Shown here: positions 55,558-64,000 of the stretch, piece by piece
How positions within the stretch are numbered: position 1 is the first letter of the stretch
How the letters are laid out: each line of letters starts with the position of its first letter
Assembly (NCBI RefSeq): GCF_041058985.1
Contig: NZ_JBEHZE010000001.1
Coordinates: 1,860,001-1,924,000 of the forward strand
Direction: 5' to 3'
Source of the DNA: Hyphococcus lacteus
GTDB taxonomy: Bacteria; Pseudomonadota; Alphaproteobacteria; Caulobacterales; Parvularculaceae
Length of the DNA: 64,000 bases
Position numbers and translations under genes: made by a program
Notes under the pieces: generated by a model
What the model was told of the DNA's origin: nothing
Database searches by the model: none
What the model saw: the letters and a program-made list of their open reading frames with translations, nothing else

Positions 55558-56322
55558 TTACCGCGCGCTCGTGCGGTCCATGCGCGTCCAGCCCGTCGCG
55601 GTCAGCATTTCAAGTGGCTGGAAGTCCTTTTTGTAGTCCATTTTTGGTGAGCCGTTGACCCAATATCCAAGATAAACATAGGGCAACGCTAGTTCACGCG
55701 CTAAGGCAACATGGTCCATAACCATGAACTTGCCCAATCCACGTGCACTCTCGTCAGGCTCGTAAAAGCTATAGACCATGGACAAGCCGTCGGTCAGACG
55801 ATCGCTAAGGGCAGCCCCAACCAAGCGTTCTTCACCGGTTTCTTTATCGAGCAACCGATACTCTATGATCATTGTATCGACTGTTGTCTCTTCGACCATC
55901 GACGCATAGTCGAGCACAGTCATTTCTGCCATGCCGCCGTCGCTGTGACGCGTATCAAGATATCCGCGTAGCATGGAAAATTGTTCGCTCGTCGCGCGAG
56001 GGGCGCGGATACTGCGGATGAGGTCCGCATTTTTTGAAAGAGTTCTACGGCGAGATTTTGAAAGCTCGAAATCATCCGCGACAACCCGAACGGGCACGCA
56101 AGCGTTACAGCTTTCGCACGCGGGCAAATAAATCAGGTTCTGTGACCGTCTAAATCCGCGCCGTGTCAGCAATGCATTTGTGGATGGAGCGCCTTCTCCT
56201 GATAGGTAGGAGAAAATTTTCCGTTCTTTGTGGCCCTTTAGATAAGGGCAGGGTGCCGGCGCGGTGATATAAAACTCACCACCGTCAATTCCGAACCGTC
56301 GCGCGAAATCTTCATTACTCAT
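55558..56322 (-). CDS. Aminoacyl-tRNA-protein transferase (Bpt/ATE type)
   Basis: 254 residues. Transfers an amino acid (Leu in characterised bacterial Bpt) to N-terminal Asp/Glu of proteins, marking them for ClpS-ClpAP. Motifs: PCPYLKGHKERKIFSYL, RRSQNLIYLPACESCNACVPVRV (cysteine cluster), DGLSMVYSFYEPDESARGLGKFMV and VYLGYWVNGSPKMDYKKDFQPLE. ATG at 56322 preferred over TTG 56331. Confidence 0.9.
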   Translation of the reverse strand: MSNEDFARRFGIDGGEFYITAPAPCPYLKGHKERKIFSYLSGEGAPSTNALLTRRGFRRSQNLIYLPACESCNACVPVRVVADDFELSKSRRRTLSKNADLIRSIRAPRATSEQFSMLRGYLDTRHSDGGMAEMTVLDYASMVEETTVDTMIIEYRLLDKETGEERLVGAALSDRLTDGLSMVYSFYEPDESARGLGKFMVMDHVALARELALPYVYLGYWVNGSPKMDYKKDFQPLEMLTATGWTRMDRTSAR

Positions 56323-56393
56323 GACATCCAACTTAAGGGATAAACCTTAGCGGTCGATTAGCGTATTCGCAATGAATCGGTTCTTTCTAGGTG

Positions 56394-58253
56394 TCAATTC
56401 AACCCATAATAGAATGGCGCAACCGCTGTGTAGACAATCCAGAGTAAAATAATGAGGGGTCCACCAACGACGAGGAAGTCCTTGAATTTGTAATGGCCCG
56501 GCGTCATGACCAACAAATTTGTTTGATACGCAATCGGCGTCGCGAACGAGCAGTTTGAACCAAATATTACGGTTAACACCAAAATATGCTCGTTCATCCC
56601 TAATTGTTGGGCGGCCGCAACAGCAACCGGAGTAAAGAGGACCGCAGTCGCATTGTTTGATAAAACATTTGTGAGCGCTGCGCACATGATGAAAAACGCG
56701 GAAATCAGCACCGTTGGCCCAAATGACCCGGCGCTCATCGCAAGCGCTTCACCGATAAATGCCGCGCCGCCAGTTCGTTCAAGCGCAACACCCATTGCGA
56801 GCGAAGCACCAATCAACAAATAAATACGCCGATCGATGGCGCGTGCGGCCTGTCGGACGTTCAAACAGCCAGCTGCGACCATGGCTGTCGCCCCGGCAAT
56901 CGCAGAAACCGCAATGGGGGCTAGGCCACTCGCGGTAAAGGCAATGACAGCCGCAAAAATGAGCGCGGCGACACGAGCGTTTCTTTGATCGGGCAAACCT
57001 TGCATCGACCATTCCAGCAGTAGAATGTCGCGATCTGCGCGCAGCGCACGAATGTCTTTGATGTCGCCAAGAATGAGGAGAACGTCCCCGGCCTCCAATC
57101 GAATGGTGTTCATTTGCGTTCGGATCATACGGCTGCGCCGCTCAATTCCGAGTATCACGCAATTGGTTTGTGCATGAAAACTGATTTGGGCCACTGAACG
57201 GCCGATTAGTCGCGAGCCGGGGGCAACAATGGCCTCAACCATCGTGAGTTGCGTAGAGCGCTGAACGGAACCGTCTTCTTCATCGGCGATTGATGTTTCG
57301 GCCATCAGCCCTTCAAGCATTTCCGGGTTTGATTTTAACAAAGCAGTGAGGGCAGACCGTGTGGCGGCAACAATCACAACATCACCAGACCGGAACGTGA
57401 AGTCTTCGAACGGCGGTAAGATCGCGCGTTCGCGCCGTTGGATCATACGCACAGTAATGTCTGGCAGGTCCACAAAAAGCCCGGCAACGGGGCCAATACC
57501 GATCAGCGGGTGGCCGCGATTGATTTCAATTTGAGCGATGAAATGCTTGCCTTCGCGTTCGCTTGCTCCCGTTTGATTGGGGTTCTCGCGCGCAGGCAAC
57601 AGCCAACGTCCGGCCGTCAACATATATAAAATGCCTGCGCCAGCCAGAATAAGCCCCATCGGGGTTAGCTCGAAAAAGCCAATTTCTCCGCCGGTTGTTG
57701 CGCGATAGGATTGCGCTGCCAGCAAGTTTGTGGATGAACCGATCAGCGTCGTCATGCCGCCAAGAATGGAGAGGTATGACAACGGCATCATGAAACGAGA
57801 GACGCGAATTTTACTCTGTTGCGCGATCGCTGCCATGATCGGAATGAACATCACCACCACAGGTGTATTATTCAAGAAGGCGCTAACCACCATGATGAAG
57901 AGGAAAACGAGACCGGTTACAAGAACAGGGCGCTTGTCAAAGGCACGCAACAAATATTCCGTGGGGTGTTCAAGCGCTCCCGCCTGAAACATCCCTTGAC
58001 CGATGATCAGCAAACCTAAAATGGCGAATAGAGCAGGGCTTGCAAAACCGGCCAGCAATGTCTCGGTCGAGAGGATGTTCGCCCCTCGGGATTCCATCGG
58101 CGCAATTAGGAATAGAATTAATAGTCCAACGATCGCGCCAGCAGAAATCAATTCAAGCGGAAAGCGATCGAGTGTGTATAACACAATCGTAACGGCGATA
58201 ATCGCCATAGTGGCCCACATCTGCCATGGGGCTGAAAGGAAAATTTCCATCAT
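56394..58253 (-). CDS. SLC13/DASS-family carrier with two TrkA_C domains
   Basis: 619 residues. Two membrane halves (about 10-210 and 410-619) flank a cytoplasmic pair of RCK_C/TrkA_C domains (about 215-400; e.g. SRLIGRSVAQISFHAQTNCVILGIERR and RLEAGDVLLILGD). Motifs LNNTPVVVMFIPI and SNNATAVLFTPVAVA carry the SNT-type sodium sites. Substrate may be sulfate or a dicarboxylate. A CGTGCC/GGCACG hairpin (58264-58277) lies just upstream of the start and could mask translation. Confidence 0.88.
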   Translation of the reverse strand: MMEIFLSAPWQMWATMAIIAVTIVLYTLDRFPLELISAGAIVGLLILFLIAPMESRGANILSTETLLAGFASPALFAILGLLIIGQGMFQAGALEHPTEYLLRAFDKRPVLVTGLVFLFIMVVSAFLNNTPVVVMFIPIMAAIAQQSKIRVSRFMMPLSYLSILGGMTTLIGSSTNLLAAQSYRATTGGEIGFFELTPMGLILAGAGILYMLTAGRWLLPARENPNQTGASEREGKHFIAQIEINRGHPLIGIGPVAGLFVDLPDITVRMIQRRERAILPPFEDFTFRSGDVVIVAATRSALTALLKSNPEMLEGLMAETSIADEEDGSVQRSTQLTMVEAIVAPGSRLIGRSVAQISFHAQTNCVILGIERRSRMIRTQMNTIRLEAGDVLLILGDIKDIRALRADRDILLLEWSMQGLPDQRNARVAALIFAAVIAFTASGLAPIAVSAIAGATAMVAAGCLNVRQAARAIDRRIYLLIGASLAMGVALERTGGAAFIGEALAMSAGSFGPTVLISAFFIMCAALTNVLSNNATAVLFTPVAVAAAQQLGMNEHILVLTVIFGSNCSFATPIAYQTNLLVMTPGHYKFKDFLVVGGPLIILLWIVYTAVAPFYYGLN

Positions 58254-58405
58254 ATTAGAGTGTCGTGCCCCGGCACGTTTGTGAAGAGTGCTGCCCCAGA
58301 GAGTATCGTCATGTGTTTGTATTTTCGCGTTTTGATGCTAACGCCACAAGTCCTAATTGCTTGGTTTTGGCGTGACGGTGCCAAAGCGGGCGGAAAGACT
58401 AGTAT

Positions 58406-58882
58406 ATGACCGACAAATACAGGCCGCTGAAAGACGCATTCGGACGTTTCGCAACCGGAATTGCTGTGGCTACATGTCAAAATGACGATGGCCGGATGAC
58501 GGCGATTACTGTAAATTCCTTTACGTCCGTTTCGCTCGAACCCCCATTAGTTTTGTGGTGTCTCGATAATCGAGCATCGACCTATAGCGCGTTTATGTCT
58601 TCTGACAGCTATGGTGTGAGTATTTTGAGAGCCGACCAGCGTACCGAATCTGATCGCTTTGCCCATTTTGCAGGACCGGATATAACTGAAGAAGAGATTG
58701 AGCGTTGGGATACTGGCGCACCGATATTAAAAGAACGTCTCGCCGGATTTGATTGCAAACTCGTGGCTCGGCATGATGCTGGTGATCACGTGATTTTAAT
58801 CGGCGAAGTTGTTAAATTTGATAGTGTGGTGGGTGAACCACTCGTTTATTTTTCAAGCAATTATATTCCGGATTCTGAATGA
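58406..58882 (+). CDS. Flavin reductase family protein
   Basis: 158 residues, FMN-binding split-barrel: FGRFATGIAVATCQNDDGRMTAITVNSFTSVSLEPPLVLWCL, SYGVSILRADQ, and HVILIGEVVKFD. Supplies reduced flavin to a monooxygenase in many relatives; no partner monooxygenase is in the window. Stop overlaps the next start (ATGA). Confidence 0.87.
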   Translation: MTDKYRPLKDAFGRFATGIAVATCQNDDGRMTAITVNSFTSVSLEPPLVLWCLDNRASTYSAFMSSDSYGVSILRADQRTESDRFAHFAGPDITEEEIERWDTGAPILKERLAGFDCKLVARHDAGDHVILIGEVVKFDSVVGEPLVYFSSNYIPDSE

Positions 58883-59748
58883 TGACACAAAAAGTTGCAT
58901 TTTTAGGCTTGGGCGTAATGGGGTATCCGATGGCGGGGCATTTAGCCCGGTGCGGATATGATGTGACGGTATACAACCGCACTAACACCAAAAGCGAAGC
59001 ATGGGCGAAAGAACACATAGGTAGGGCCGTTGCCTCTCCCGCTGACGCGGTGGTTGGCGCGGATTTAGTGTTTGCATGTTTGGGCGATGACAATGACGTA
59101 AGAGAAGTCATTGGTCAGGCACAGGACCAGCTAAAACCCGGCGCTATCATGGTTGACCATACAACTGCGTCCCCAACGTTAGCGCGTGAGCTTCACGAAC
59201 AATTGCGCGCTCAAGATATAGGGTTTGTTGACGCGCCGGTATCTGGCGGTCAAGCGGGTGCCGAAAACGGCAAGCTTTCCGTCATGTGCGGTGGCGCGGA
59301 AGAGCATGTTGAAGCCGCGCGTCTAGCGATTGAGTCTTTTGCTGCACGTATTGTGCACATTGGACCAGCGGGCCACGGTCAGCTTTGTAAAGCGGTCAAT
59401 CAGATTTGTATCGCAGGTTTGGTGCAAGGGCTTTCTGAAGGCGTCCATTTTGCTGAGCAAACAGGCATTGATATCAACAAAGTGCTGGAAGCAATCTCTG
59501 GTGGCGCAGCACAAAGTTGGCAAATGGAAAACCGTGCAAAAACTATGGCCGCTGATGAATTTGAGTTCGGCTTTGCGGTTGATTGGATGCGTAAGGATTT
59601 ACGAATTGCCCTTAATGAAGGTCGCAAAAGCGACGCGCGATTGCCCGTGACTGCTCTGGTTGATCAGTTCTATGCTGACGTTCAGGCAATGGGCGGTGGG
59701 CGTTGGGATACGTCCAGCCTTGTTCGCCGTTTAAAAGCACGCGACTAA
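58879..59748 (+). CDS. 3-hydroxyisobutyrate dehydrogenase-family oxidoreductase
   Basis: 289 residues. N-terminal NAD(P) site AFLGLGVMGYPMAGHLA, substrate loop DAPVSGGQAGAENGKL, catalytic lysine in GHGQLCKAVNQI, C-terminal helical domain. Members reduce or oxidise beta-hydroxyacids or succinic semialdehyde; exact substrate unknown. Coupled to the flavin reductase. Confidence 0.88.
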   Translation: MMTQKVAFLGLGVMGYPMAGHLARCGYDVTVYNRTNTKSEAWAKEHIGRAVASPADAVVGADLVFACLGDDNDVREVIGQAQDQLKPGAIMVDHTTASPTLARELHEQLRAQDIGFVDAPVSGGQAGAENGKLSVMCGGAEEHVEAARLAIESFAARIVHIGPAGHGQLCKAVNQICIAGLVQGLSEGVHFAEQTGIDINKVLEAISGGAAQSWQMENRAKTMAADEFEFGFAVDWMRKDLRIALNEGRKSDARLPVTALVDQFYADVQAMGGGRWDTSSLVRRLKARD

Positions 59749-59859
59749 AATCGAGCTGATTCGCTAATTTAATCGTTAATAATTTCTTGCAAGCCTTTGT
59801 TACAGCGGCTCATTTTTCTTGACCCGTATTCATGCTATTTAAATGTAGTTGCGTGAGTT

Positions 59860-59877
59860 TGCCGACAAAATTCGGCA
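59860..59877 (+). other. Hairpin in the fadL-like leader
   Basis: TGCCGA, loop CAAAAT, TCGGCA, 52 bases before the start. Possible mRNA stability element; no T-run. Confidence 0.4.
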
Positions 59878-59929
59878 GGCCGATTGAGGGTCTGTCGCTT
59901 GAGCACACACGGTAAAAAGGCTTTTCAAT

Positions 59930-61273
59930 ATGTATAAGAATGTCGCGACGGGCGTGATGTCTTTTGGCGCAGCACTGTTGTTAACATCAACTTCCGCTAT
60001 GGCATCTGCATTCGCGTTGAATACGCAAAGCGCAGAAGCGCTTGGTGCTGCCACGGCGGGCGCGAGCGCAACACAAGCGACGCCGGGGAACGCTTATTTC
60101 AATCCCGCAGCAATCGTTGGTGTTGACGGGGCAGAAAGCTCGTTCAGCGTAATCGGTGTGTTCAATGATACTTCGTATGAGAATGCTGAGGGCCTTCTAT
60201 TCGGCACCGTTCCTGTCGCAGGCGATACGAGTGGCGAGGCGGTTATTGGTGACGGCGTTTTTCCGACTGGTGCGTTTTCGACAAAGTTGAGTGATCGTGT
60301 ATTCGCGGGCGTCGCTATCTATGCGCCATTTGGTTTTAATACGTCGTATGATGATACGTCCGTCATGCGTTATCATGGGACCTTTTCGCAAGTTGTTTCT
60401 GGCTCGATCTCGCCAATCCTCGGTATTCAAATTGCTGAAGGGTGGTCATTGGCTGGTGGCCCGCGTCTCCAATATCTTAACATGGACATTGAGGGCGCAA
60501 CCGACGCGGCAGGGGCTGCGGCTGCACTTTTGATGGATGGATCAGTTCCGGGAACGGATGATTCATTCTTTGATATTTCTGCGGACGATTGGGGTTTTGG
60601 CTATAGCTTTGGCCTTCAGGGAACATTGTTTAACGGCATTCAATTCGGGGTGAGTTTTACATCTAAAATCGAGCACGATTTAAATGGTGATGTTGATTTC
60701 GATATTAGTCAGTCTACGGCGGCACAAAACTTGGCGCTAGCCGCCGGGCTATTTCAAGATGGGCCGATTTCCATCGGACTTACGACGCCAGCGAATATTC
60801 AAATCGGTGCGGTGGTGCCGGTGTCAAATCGGGCTCGTGTACTTGCGTCCGCCGTTCAAACGCGCTGGTCGAGCTTCGATCAGTTGATGACTGATTTTGA
60901 AAGCCCACTTCAACCGGATGAAATCATCACCCAAAACTGGAAAAATTCCTGGTCTGGTGCGTTGGGATTAGAATCCGATTTGACGGGTCGAGATACAGTG
61001 CGTTTCGGTGCGATGTATGAGGATGATCCGGCGAACCCCGCATTCTCCTCGCCCCGGGTGCCGGGCGCAAAGCGCGTATGGCTAGCGGCAGGGTATTCCC
61101 GCGACCTGTCCGAACGCGCTAAGTTGAATTTGGCATTGTCCTACGTGTTGAGTGACGAATTGCCGATTGATCAATCTGGTGCCTATCCGGAAAACCTTTT
61201 TCGCGGCTCCACACAAGCAGATGTAAATATCAACGCGCTCCTTATTGGTGTTGGTATTGATTGGCGCTTTTAA
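59930..61273 (+). CDS. Outer-membrane transport protein, OmpP1/FadL family
   Basis: 447 residues. Signal peptide MYKNVATGVMSFGAALLLTSTSAMA, then the FadL N-terminal plug pattern AFALNTQSAEALGAATAGASA and GNAYFNPAAI, and a beta-barrel ending in WRF. Imports long-chain fatty acids or other hydrophobic compounds. The acyl-CoA dehydrogenase just downstream fits fatty-acid use. Confidence 0.92.
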   Translation: MYKNVATGVMSFGAALLLTSTSAMASAFALNTQSAEALGAATAGASATQATPGNAYFNPAAIVGVDGAESSFSVIGVFNDTSYENAEGLLFGTVPVAGDTSGEAVIGDGVFPTGAFSTKLSDRVFAGVAIYAPFGFNTSYDDTSVMRYHGTFSQVVSGSISPILGIQIAEGWSLAGGPRLQYLNMDIEGATDAAGAAAALLMDGSVPGTDDSFFDISADDWGFGYSFGLQGTLFNGIQFGVSFTSKIEHDLNGDVDFDISQSTAAQNLALAAGLFQDGPISIGLTTPANIQIGAVVPVSNRARVLASAVQTRWSSFDQLMTDFESPLQPDEIITQNWKNSWSGALGLESDLTGRDTVRFGAMYEDDPANPAFSSPRVPGAKRVWLAAGYSRDLSERAKLNLALSYVLSDELPIDQSGAYPENLFRGSTQADVNINALLIGVGIDWRF

Positions 61274-61369
61274 ACTCTGAACAATCCTAACCGCTAGCTG
61301 CGCGAAACCGTTGCCGCTAGCGGCGCGCTGTGCGAATTTCCAGCAAAGTCACAATGCTGGAGTGAAGCC

Positions 61370-62527
61370 ATGGCCGTATTACAAACCGAAACACCCTCTT
61401 GGAAAACTGATGATCTTGTCCTGTTTGAGGACGAAATCGCCAAATTCTTTACGCGTGAACTCGCGCCCCATGTAGAGGATTGGCGCGACAAAGGCTGCGT
61501 GGATCGTTGGGCATGGAACAAGGCCGGCGAAGCTGGATTGCTGTGTATGTCCATGCCCGAGGAGTATGGTGGCGCAGGTGGTCATTTTGGCCACGAACAG
61601 GTTTTTATTGAACAGCAATGTATGGCCGGTGTCGAAGGGTTTGGTGCGGCGCTTCATAATTGTATCGTCGCTCCGTACATCCTGCATTATGGAACAGAGG
61701 AACAAAAAAAGCGTTGGTTGCCGCGTATGGCATCGGGCGAGTTGGTCGGTGCGATCGCCATGAGCGAGCCCGGCACAGGCTCGGACCTTCAAGCGGTACG
61801 AACAACGGCGCTGAAAGAAGGCAATCAATATGTTTTGAATGGTCAAAAAACGTTCATTACAAATGGTCAGACTGCGAACATTATTATTGTGGTTTGCAAA
61901 ACAGACCCCAAAGAAGGCGCAAAAGGCGTCTCGTTGATGATTGTCGAGACAGATGAGGTTGACGGATTTGAACGCGGTCGCAATTTGAAAAAACTCGGCA
62001 ACAAAGCCCAAGACACATCCGAGCTATTCTTTACCGATGTAAAAGTTCCAACCGAGAACCTTCTTGGCACAGAAGAGGGGCAGGGCTTTATTCAGCTCAT
62101 GCAACAGCTTCCCCAAGAGCGCCACCAAATCGCAGTGCAGGGAATGGCCGGAATTGAACGTGCGCTTCAGTTGACAATCGAATATACAAAAGAACGTCAA
62201 GCCTTTGGTCGACCGGTAATGTCTTTCCAGAATACCCAATTCAAACTGGCGGAGTGTAAAGCACGGGCGACGATGGCGCGGGTGTTTGTTGATTATTGCA
62301 CGGGCCAGTTGATCGAAGGCAAGCTCGATGCGGTTACTGCGTCGATGTCAAAAATGCTGATCTCTGACCTTGAGAACGAAATCATCGACGAATGTCTCCA
62401 GCTGTTCGGTGGCTATGGTTATATGGATGAATACCCGATCAGCCGTATGTATGCCGATGCACGGGTTCAGCGGATTTATGGCGGCACCAACGAAATCATG
62501 AAGTTGCTGATCGCGCGGTCGCTCTAG
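61370..62527 (+). CDS. Acyl-CoA dehydrogenase
   Basis: 385 residues. Motifs MSEPGTGSDLQAVRTTA, NGQKTFITNGQ, ERHQIAVQGMAGIERAL, and C-terminal QLFGGYGYMDEYPISRMYADARVQRIYGGTNEIM with the catalytic Glu region. Flavin-dependent alpha,beta-dehydrogenation of acyl-CoA. A 210-residue frame on the opposite strand is a shadow. Confidence 0.94.
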   Translation: MAVLQTETPSWKTDDLVLFEDEIAKFFTRELAPHVEDWRDKGCVDRWAWNKAGEAGLLCMSMPEEYGGAGGHFGHEQVFIEQQCMAGVEGFGAALHNCIVAPYILHYGTEEQKKRWLPRMASGELVGAIAMSEPGTGSDLQAVRTTALKEGNQYVLNGQKTFITNGQTANIIIVVCKTDPKEGAKGVSLMIVETDEVDGFERGRNLKKLGNKAQDTSELFFTDVKVPTENLLGTEEGQGFIQLMQQLPQERHQIAVQGMAGIERALQLTIEYTKERQAFGRPVMSFQNTQFKLAECKARATMARVFVDYCTGQLIEGKLDAVTASMSKMLISDLENEIIDECLQLFGGYGYMDEYPISRMYADARVQRIYGGTNEIMKLLIARSL

Positions 62528-62568
62528 GGCGCTTGTCGGAACCTATTGAATCGGCGCAAGGCTGAACC

Positions 62569-63201
62569 ATGGACACGGTTCAGCTTTTCAGTGCGCTTAC
62601 AACAATCGGCCTGTTTGTGTTCGCCATTTCTGGCGCACTTACGGCCCTGCGCAACGACATGGATATTTTCGGCGTGGCGATGATTGCGTTCGTCACGGGC
62701 GTCGGTGGCGGCACGATCCGCGATGTCATGCTCGGGTCGTTCCCGGTGTGGTGGATCGCCAGCCCCTCTGCCGTGTTCATTTGTCTAGCGGGTGCGGCGG
62801 TCGCCATTTTGGCGCAACCCCTGATCGATTCGCGGTTAAAGGCACTGATCTGGGCCGATGCCGCTGGTTTGGCTGTGTTCTCTGTCCTTGGGGCACAGGC
62901 GGCTTTGGCTGTCGATGCGCCGGCGGTGATTGCGATTTTCATGGGCGCTGTGACGGCCACGTTTGGCGGTGTCGTTCGTGATGTGTTGTTGAATGAACCA
63001 CCCCTGATCCTGAAGCAGGATATTTATGCGACAGCCGCGCTTATTGGGGCGGCGGTCTATGTCGGGCTGTTGGCGCTGGGCGTGGGGACAAATTTTGCGG
63101 TGGTCACGGCGTCAATCGCGACCTTTGCCATTCGGGGTGCGGCCATAATCTTTGATATTCCGTCGCCAAAATACGCACGACCGCGAAAATCAGAACAATA
63201 G
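62569..63201 (+). CDS. TRIC-like cation channel / UPF0126 protein
   Basis: 210 residues, seven hydrophobic helices in two UPF0126 repeats: GVGGGTIRDVMLGSFPVWW and ATFGGVVRDVLLNEPPLIL, each with the GG-x2-RD pore motif of prokaryotic TRIC channels. Role: monovalent cation permeation, inferred from family. Start ATG at 62569, 41 bases after the dehydrogenase stop. Confidence 0.9.
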   Translation: MDTVQLFSALTTIGLFVFAISGALTALRNDMDIFGVAMIAFVTGVGGGTIRDVMLGSFPVWWIASPSAVFICLAGAAVAILAQPLIDSRLKALIWADAAGLAVFSVLGAQAALAVDAPAVIAIFMGAVTATFGGVVRDVLLNEPPLILKQDIYATAALIGAAVYVGLLALGVGTNFAVVTASIATFAIRGAAIIFDIPSPKYARPRKSEQ

Positions 63202-63216
63202 GCAGTCATTCTGGCC

Positions 63217-63244
63217 TTGCACGACCCGGGATTTTTGCTATCTA
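63217..63244 (+). promoter_or_regulatory. Promoter of tRNA-Gly
   Basis: TTGCAC at 63217-63222, 16-base spacer, TATCTA at 63239-63244. Confidence 0.55.
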
Positions 63245-63262
63245 AGGCGGCTCTTGGATAAC

Positions 63263-63336
63263 GCGGGTATAGCACAATGGTAGTGCAGCAGCCTTCCAAG
63301 CTGAATATGCGGGTTCGATTCCCGCTACCCGCTCCA
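63263..63336 (+). tRNA. tRNA-Gly (TCC)
   Basis: 74 nt; acceptor GCGGGTA/TACCCGC, anticodon loop CTTCCAA (TCC), T-loop GTTCGATTC, encoded CCA. Confidence 0.95.
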
Positions 63337-63539
63337 GAACACTATTCTATAGCGTTCGACAATGACCGGTAAAGACCGGAATAATCTAATAATATCAACG
63401 CATTTGCCGTTCGATTCAGTTCGGGAGAGAGCGATAGAGACCGGTGGCAACCCGACCCTCAACGGCGCACGATACACAAATGGCAAATGTCGTTCACAAC
63501 CAACTGTCGATTGCAAAAATTCGAGCGCTCAATCGCATT

Positions 63540-63743
63540 CAGTTAACAACGGATGGTCATGCGGCCTATTTATAAGCTGTCGAAGGGGCGTTCGACGGCG
63601 ATGTTGATTATGCGACGCTGGTTAAGCTGTACGGCGAGCCAAAAGATGCAAGTCAGGAACGCCGTTACAGCCTCGGCGAATGCTGCGGTATCTGTATGGA
63701 CGTTTTTGAAGGCGAGCCTGATAAGAAGACCTTAACTTCATAA
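63540..63743 (+). pseudogene. Decayed IS1-type transposase fragment
   Basis: The frame starting at 63540 reads QLTTDGHAAYL, stop, AVEGAFDGDVDYATLVKLYGE, later RRYSLGECCGI and EGEPDKKT, then a stop at 63741. This matches the middle of IS1-group DDE transposases (usual text TTDGH-x-AYLEAVEGAF, DYA-x-LVKLYG, RYSPAEC). The in-frame TAA at 63573 replaces the usual Glu codon (one base change), and the N terminus and the STSYVERQN end are missing. The rest of 63337-63890 holds no recognisable gene. Confidence 0.65.
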
Positions 63744-63890
63744 GATTGAGTAGTATCTCAGTTTGAATTTTGGCGAGCTGGCTTCTGTCAAAACTTACCC
63801 TCGGCCGCCAAACGTCGATAGGCAAATACTCGCCAAAGACGGACATTCGTCATTTTCTTAAAAATTGACGCAACTTTTGGATAATTAGGC

Positions 63891-64000
63891 ATGACCCAAA
63901 GGAACCAACTCACTAAAGGCCTCAAGCAAAGAGTGATGTGCGTTGAAAATAAAAACGGCGACATCGACGGCATGGCCGCGCGAATTGGATGGGTGACATT
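63891..64000 (+). CDS. Start of a small ORF of unknown function (cut by window edge)
   Basis: Thirty-six codons open to the right edge; the text CVENKNGDIDGMAARIGWVT resembles the N terminus of a widespread small protein family that continues FSKTG. The ATG at 63891 or an inner ATG near 63936 could be the start. Only partial, so low certainty. Confidence 0.4.
   Translation, partial: MTQRNQLTKGLKQRVMCVENKNGDIDGMAARIGWVT

Noticed and set aside
61379..62011. 210-residue minus-strand frame
   Set aside because: Shadow of the acyl-CoA dehydrogenase gene; no recognisable domain or ribosome site.

Overview
The window is chromosomal DNA from an alphaproteobacterium. The evidence is a 5-aminolevulinate synthase HemA (C4 haem pathway), an LdtR-type MarR regulator, DUF3126, an SUV3-like helicase, a CarD/CdnL regulator, a 16S-Ile-Ala-23S-5S operon with a helix-9 insert in the 23S, and a 16S gene of about 1464 nt. 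Base composition is moderate. Envelope genes (LptFG, LpxR-like, FadL-like, PBP1C/A2M) fit a free-living, probably aquatic, Gram-negative. I cannot name the genus.

Layout. 1-17.4 kb is housekeeping: lptFG divergent from pepA-DUF1499-holC-dksA-like; a Na+/Ca2+ exchanger; an overlapping chorismate mutase-like/thioesterase/thioesterase operon; an ABC-F ATPase; a periplasmic copper chaperone; DUF3126 with a large unknown membrane protein; phoH; GYF_2; a tandem PilZ protein; a rhomboid; a CBS pair; a patatin. 17.4-23.3 kb is a complete rRNA operon with promoter, boxA, RNase III-type processing stems and terminator. 23.4-32.2 kb holds a lipoprotein-like methyltransferase, tRNA-Arg, and a coupled A2M-pbpC-nuclease-like operon. 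32.2-45.4 kb holds CarD with a histone H1-like tail, ferredoxin, TerB, S4 and helicase genes, rpmB, hemB, ldtR, hemA, mnmA, a YkgJ-type protein, an LhgO-like oxidase and tRNA-Met. 45.4-51.4 kb is the accessory region: a GntR regulator, then a 3919-bp IS1595-type element inserted exactly at the stop codon of an lpxR-like gene. 51.5-63.4 kb holds a TRAP transporter, the aminoacyl-protein transferase, an SLC13 carrier, a flavin reductase, a HIBADH-family enzyme, FadL, acyl-CoA dehydrogenase, a TRIC-like channel and tRNA-Gly. The right edge has a decayed IS1-type transposase and the start of a small ORF.

The most unusual system is the element at 46474-50392. Near-perfect terminal inverted repeats and an exact 8-bp target duplication (TTAGAATT) enclose three co-directional, tightly packed genes: an ISXO2-like transposase, an 865-residue protein combining a PD-(D/E)xK-like domain, an N6-adenine methylase core and a specificity-like region, and a RelE/ParE-type toxin. 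No separate antitoxin gene is present. The last ~31 residues of the methylase look like the C-terminal toxin-binding tail of small antitoxins, so the R-M-like protein may itself be the antitoxin. This would be a two-layer addiction cassette carried by an insertion sequence. The second most unusual item is CarD, with a ~145-residue Lys/Ala/Thr histone H1-like N-terminal tail, in the same window as the rRNA operon it may regulate.

All calls come from reading the sequence and remembered family features. No database search was run.
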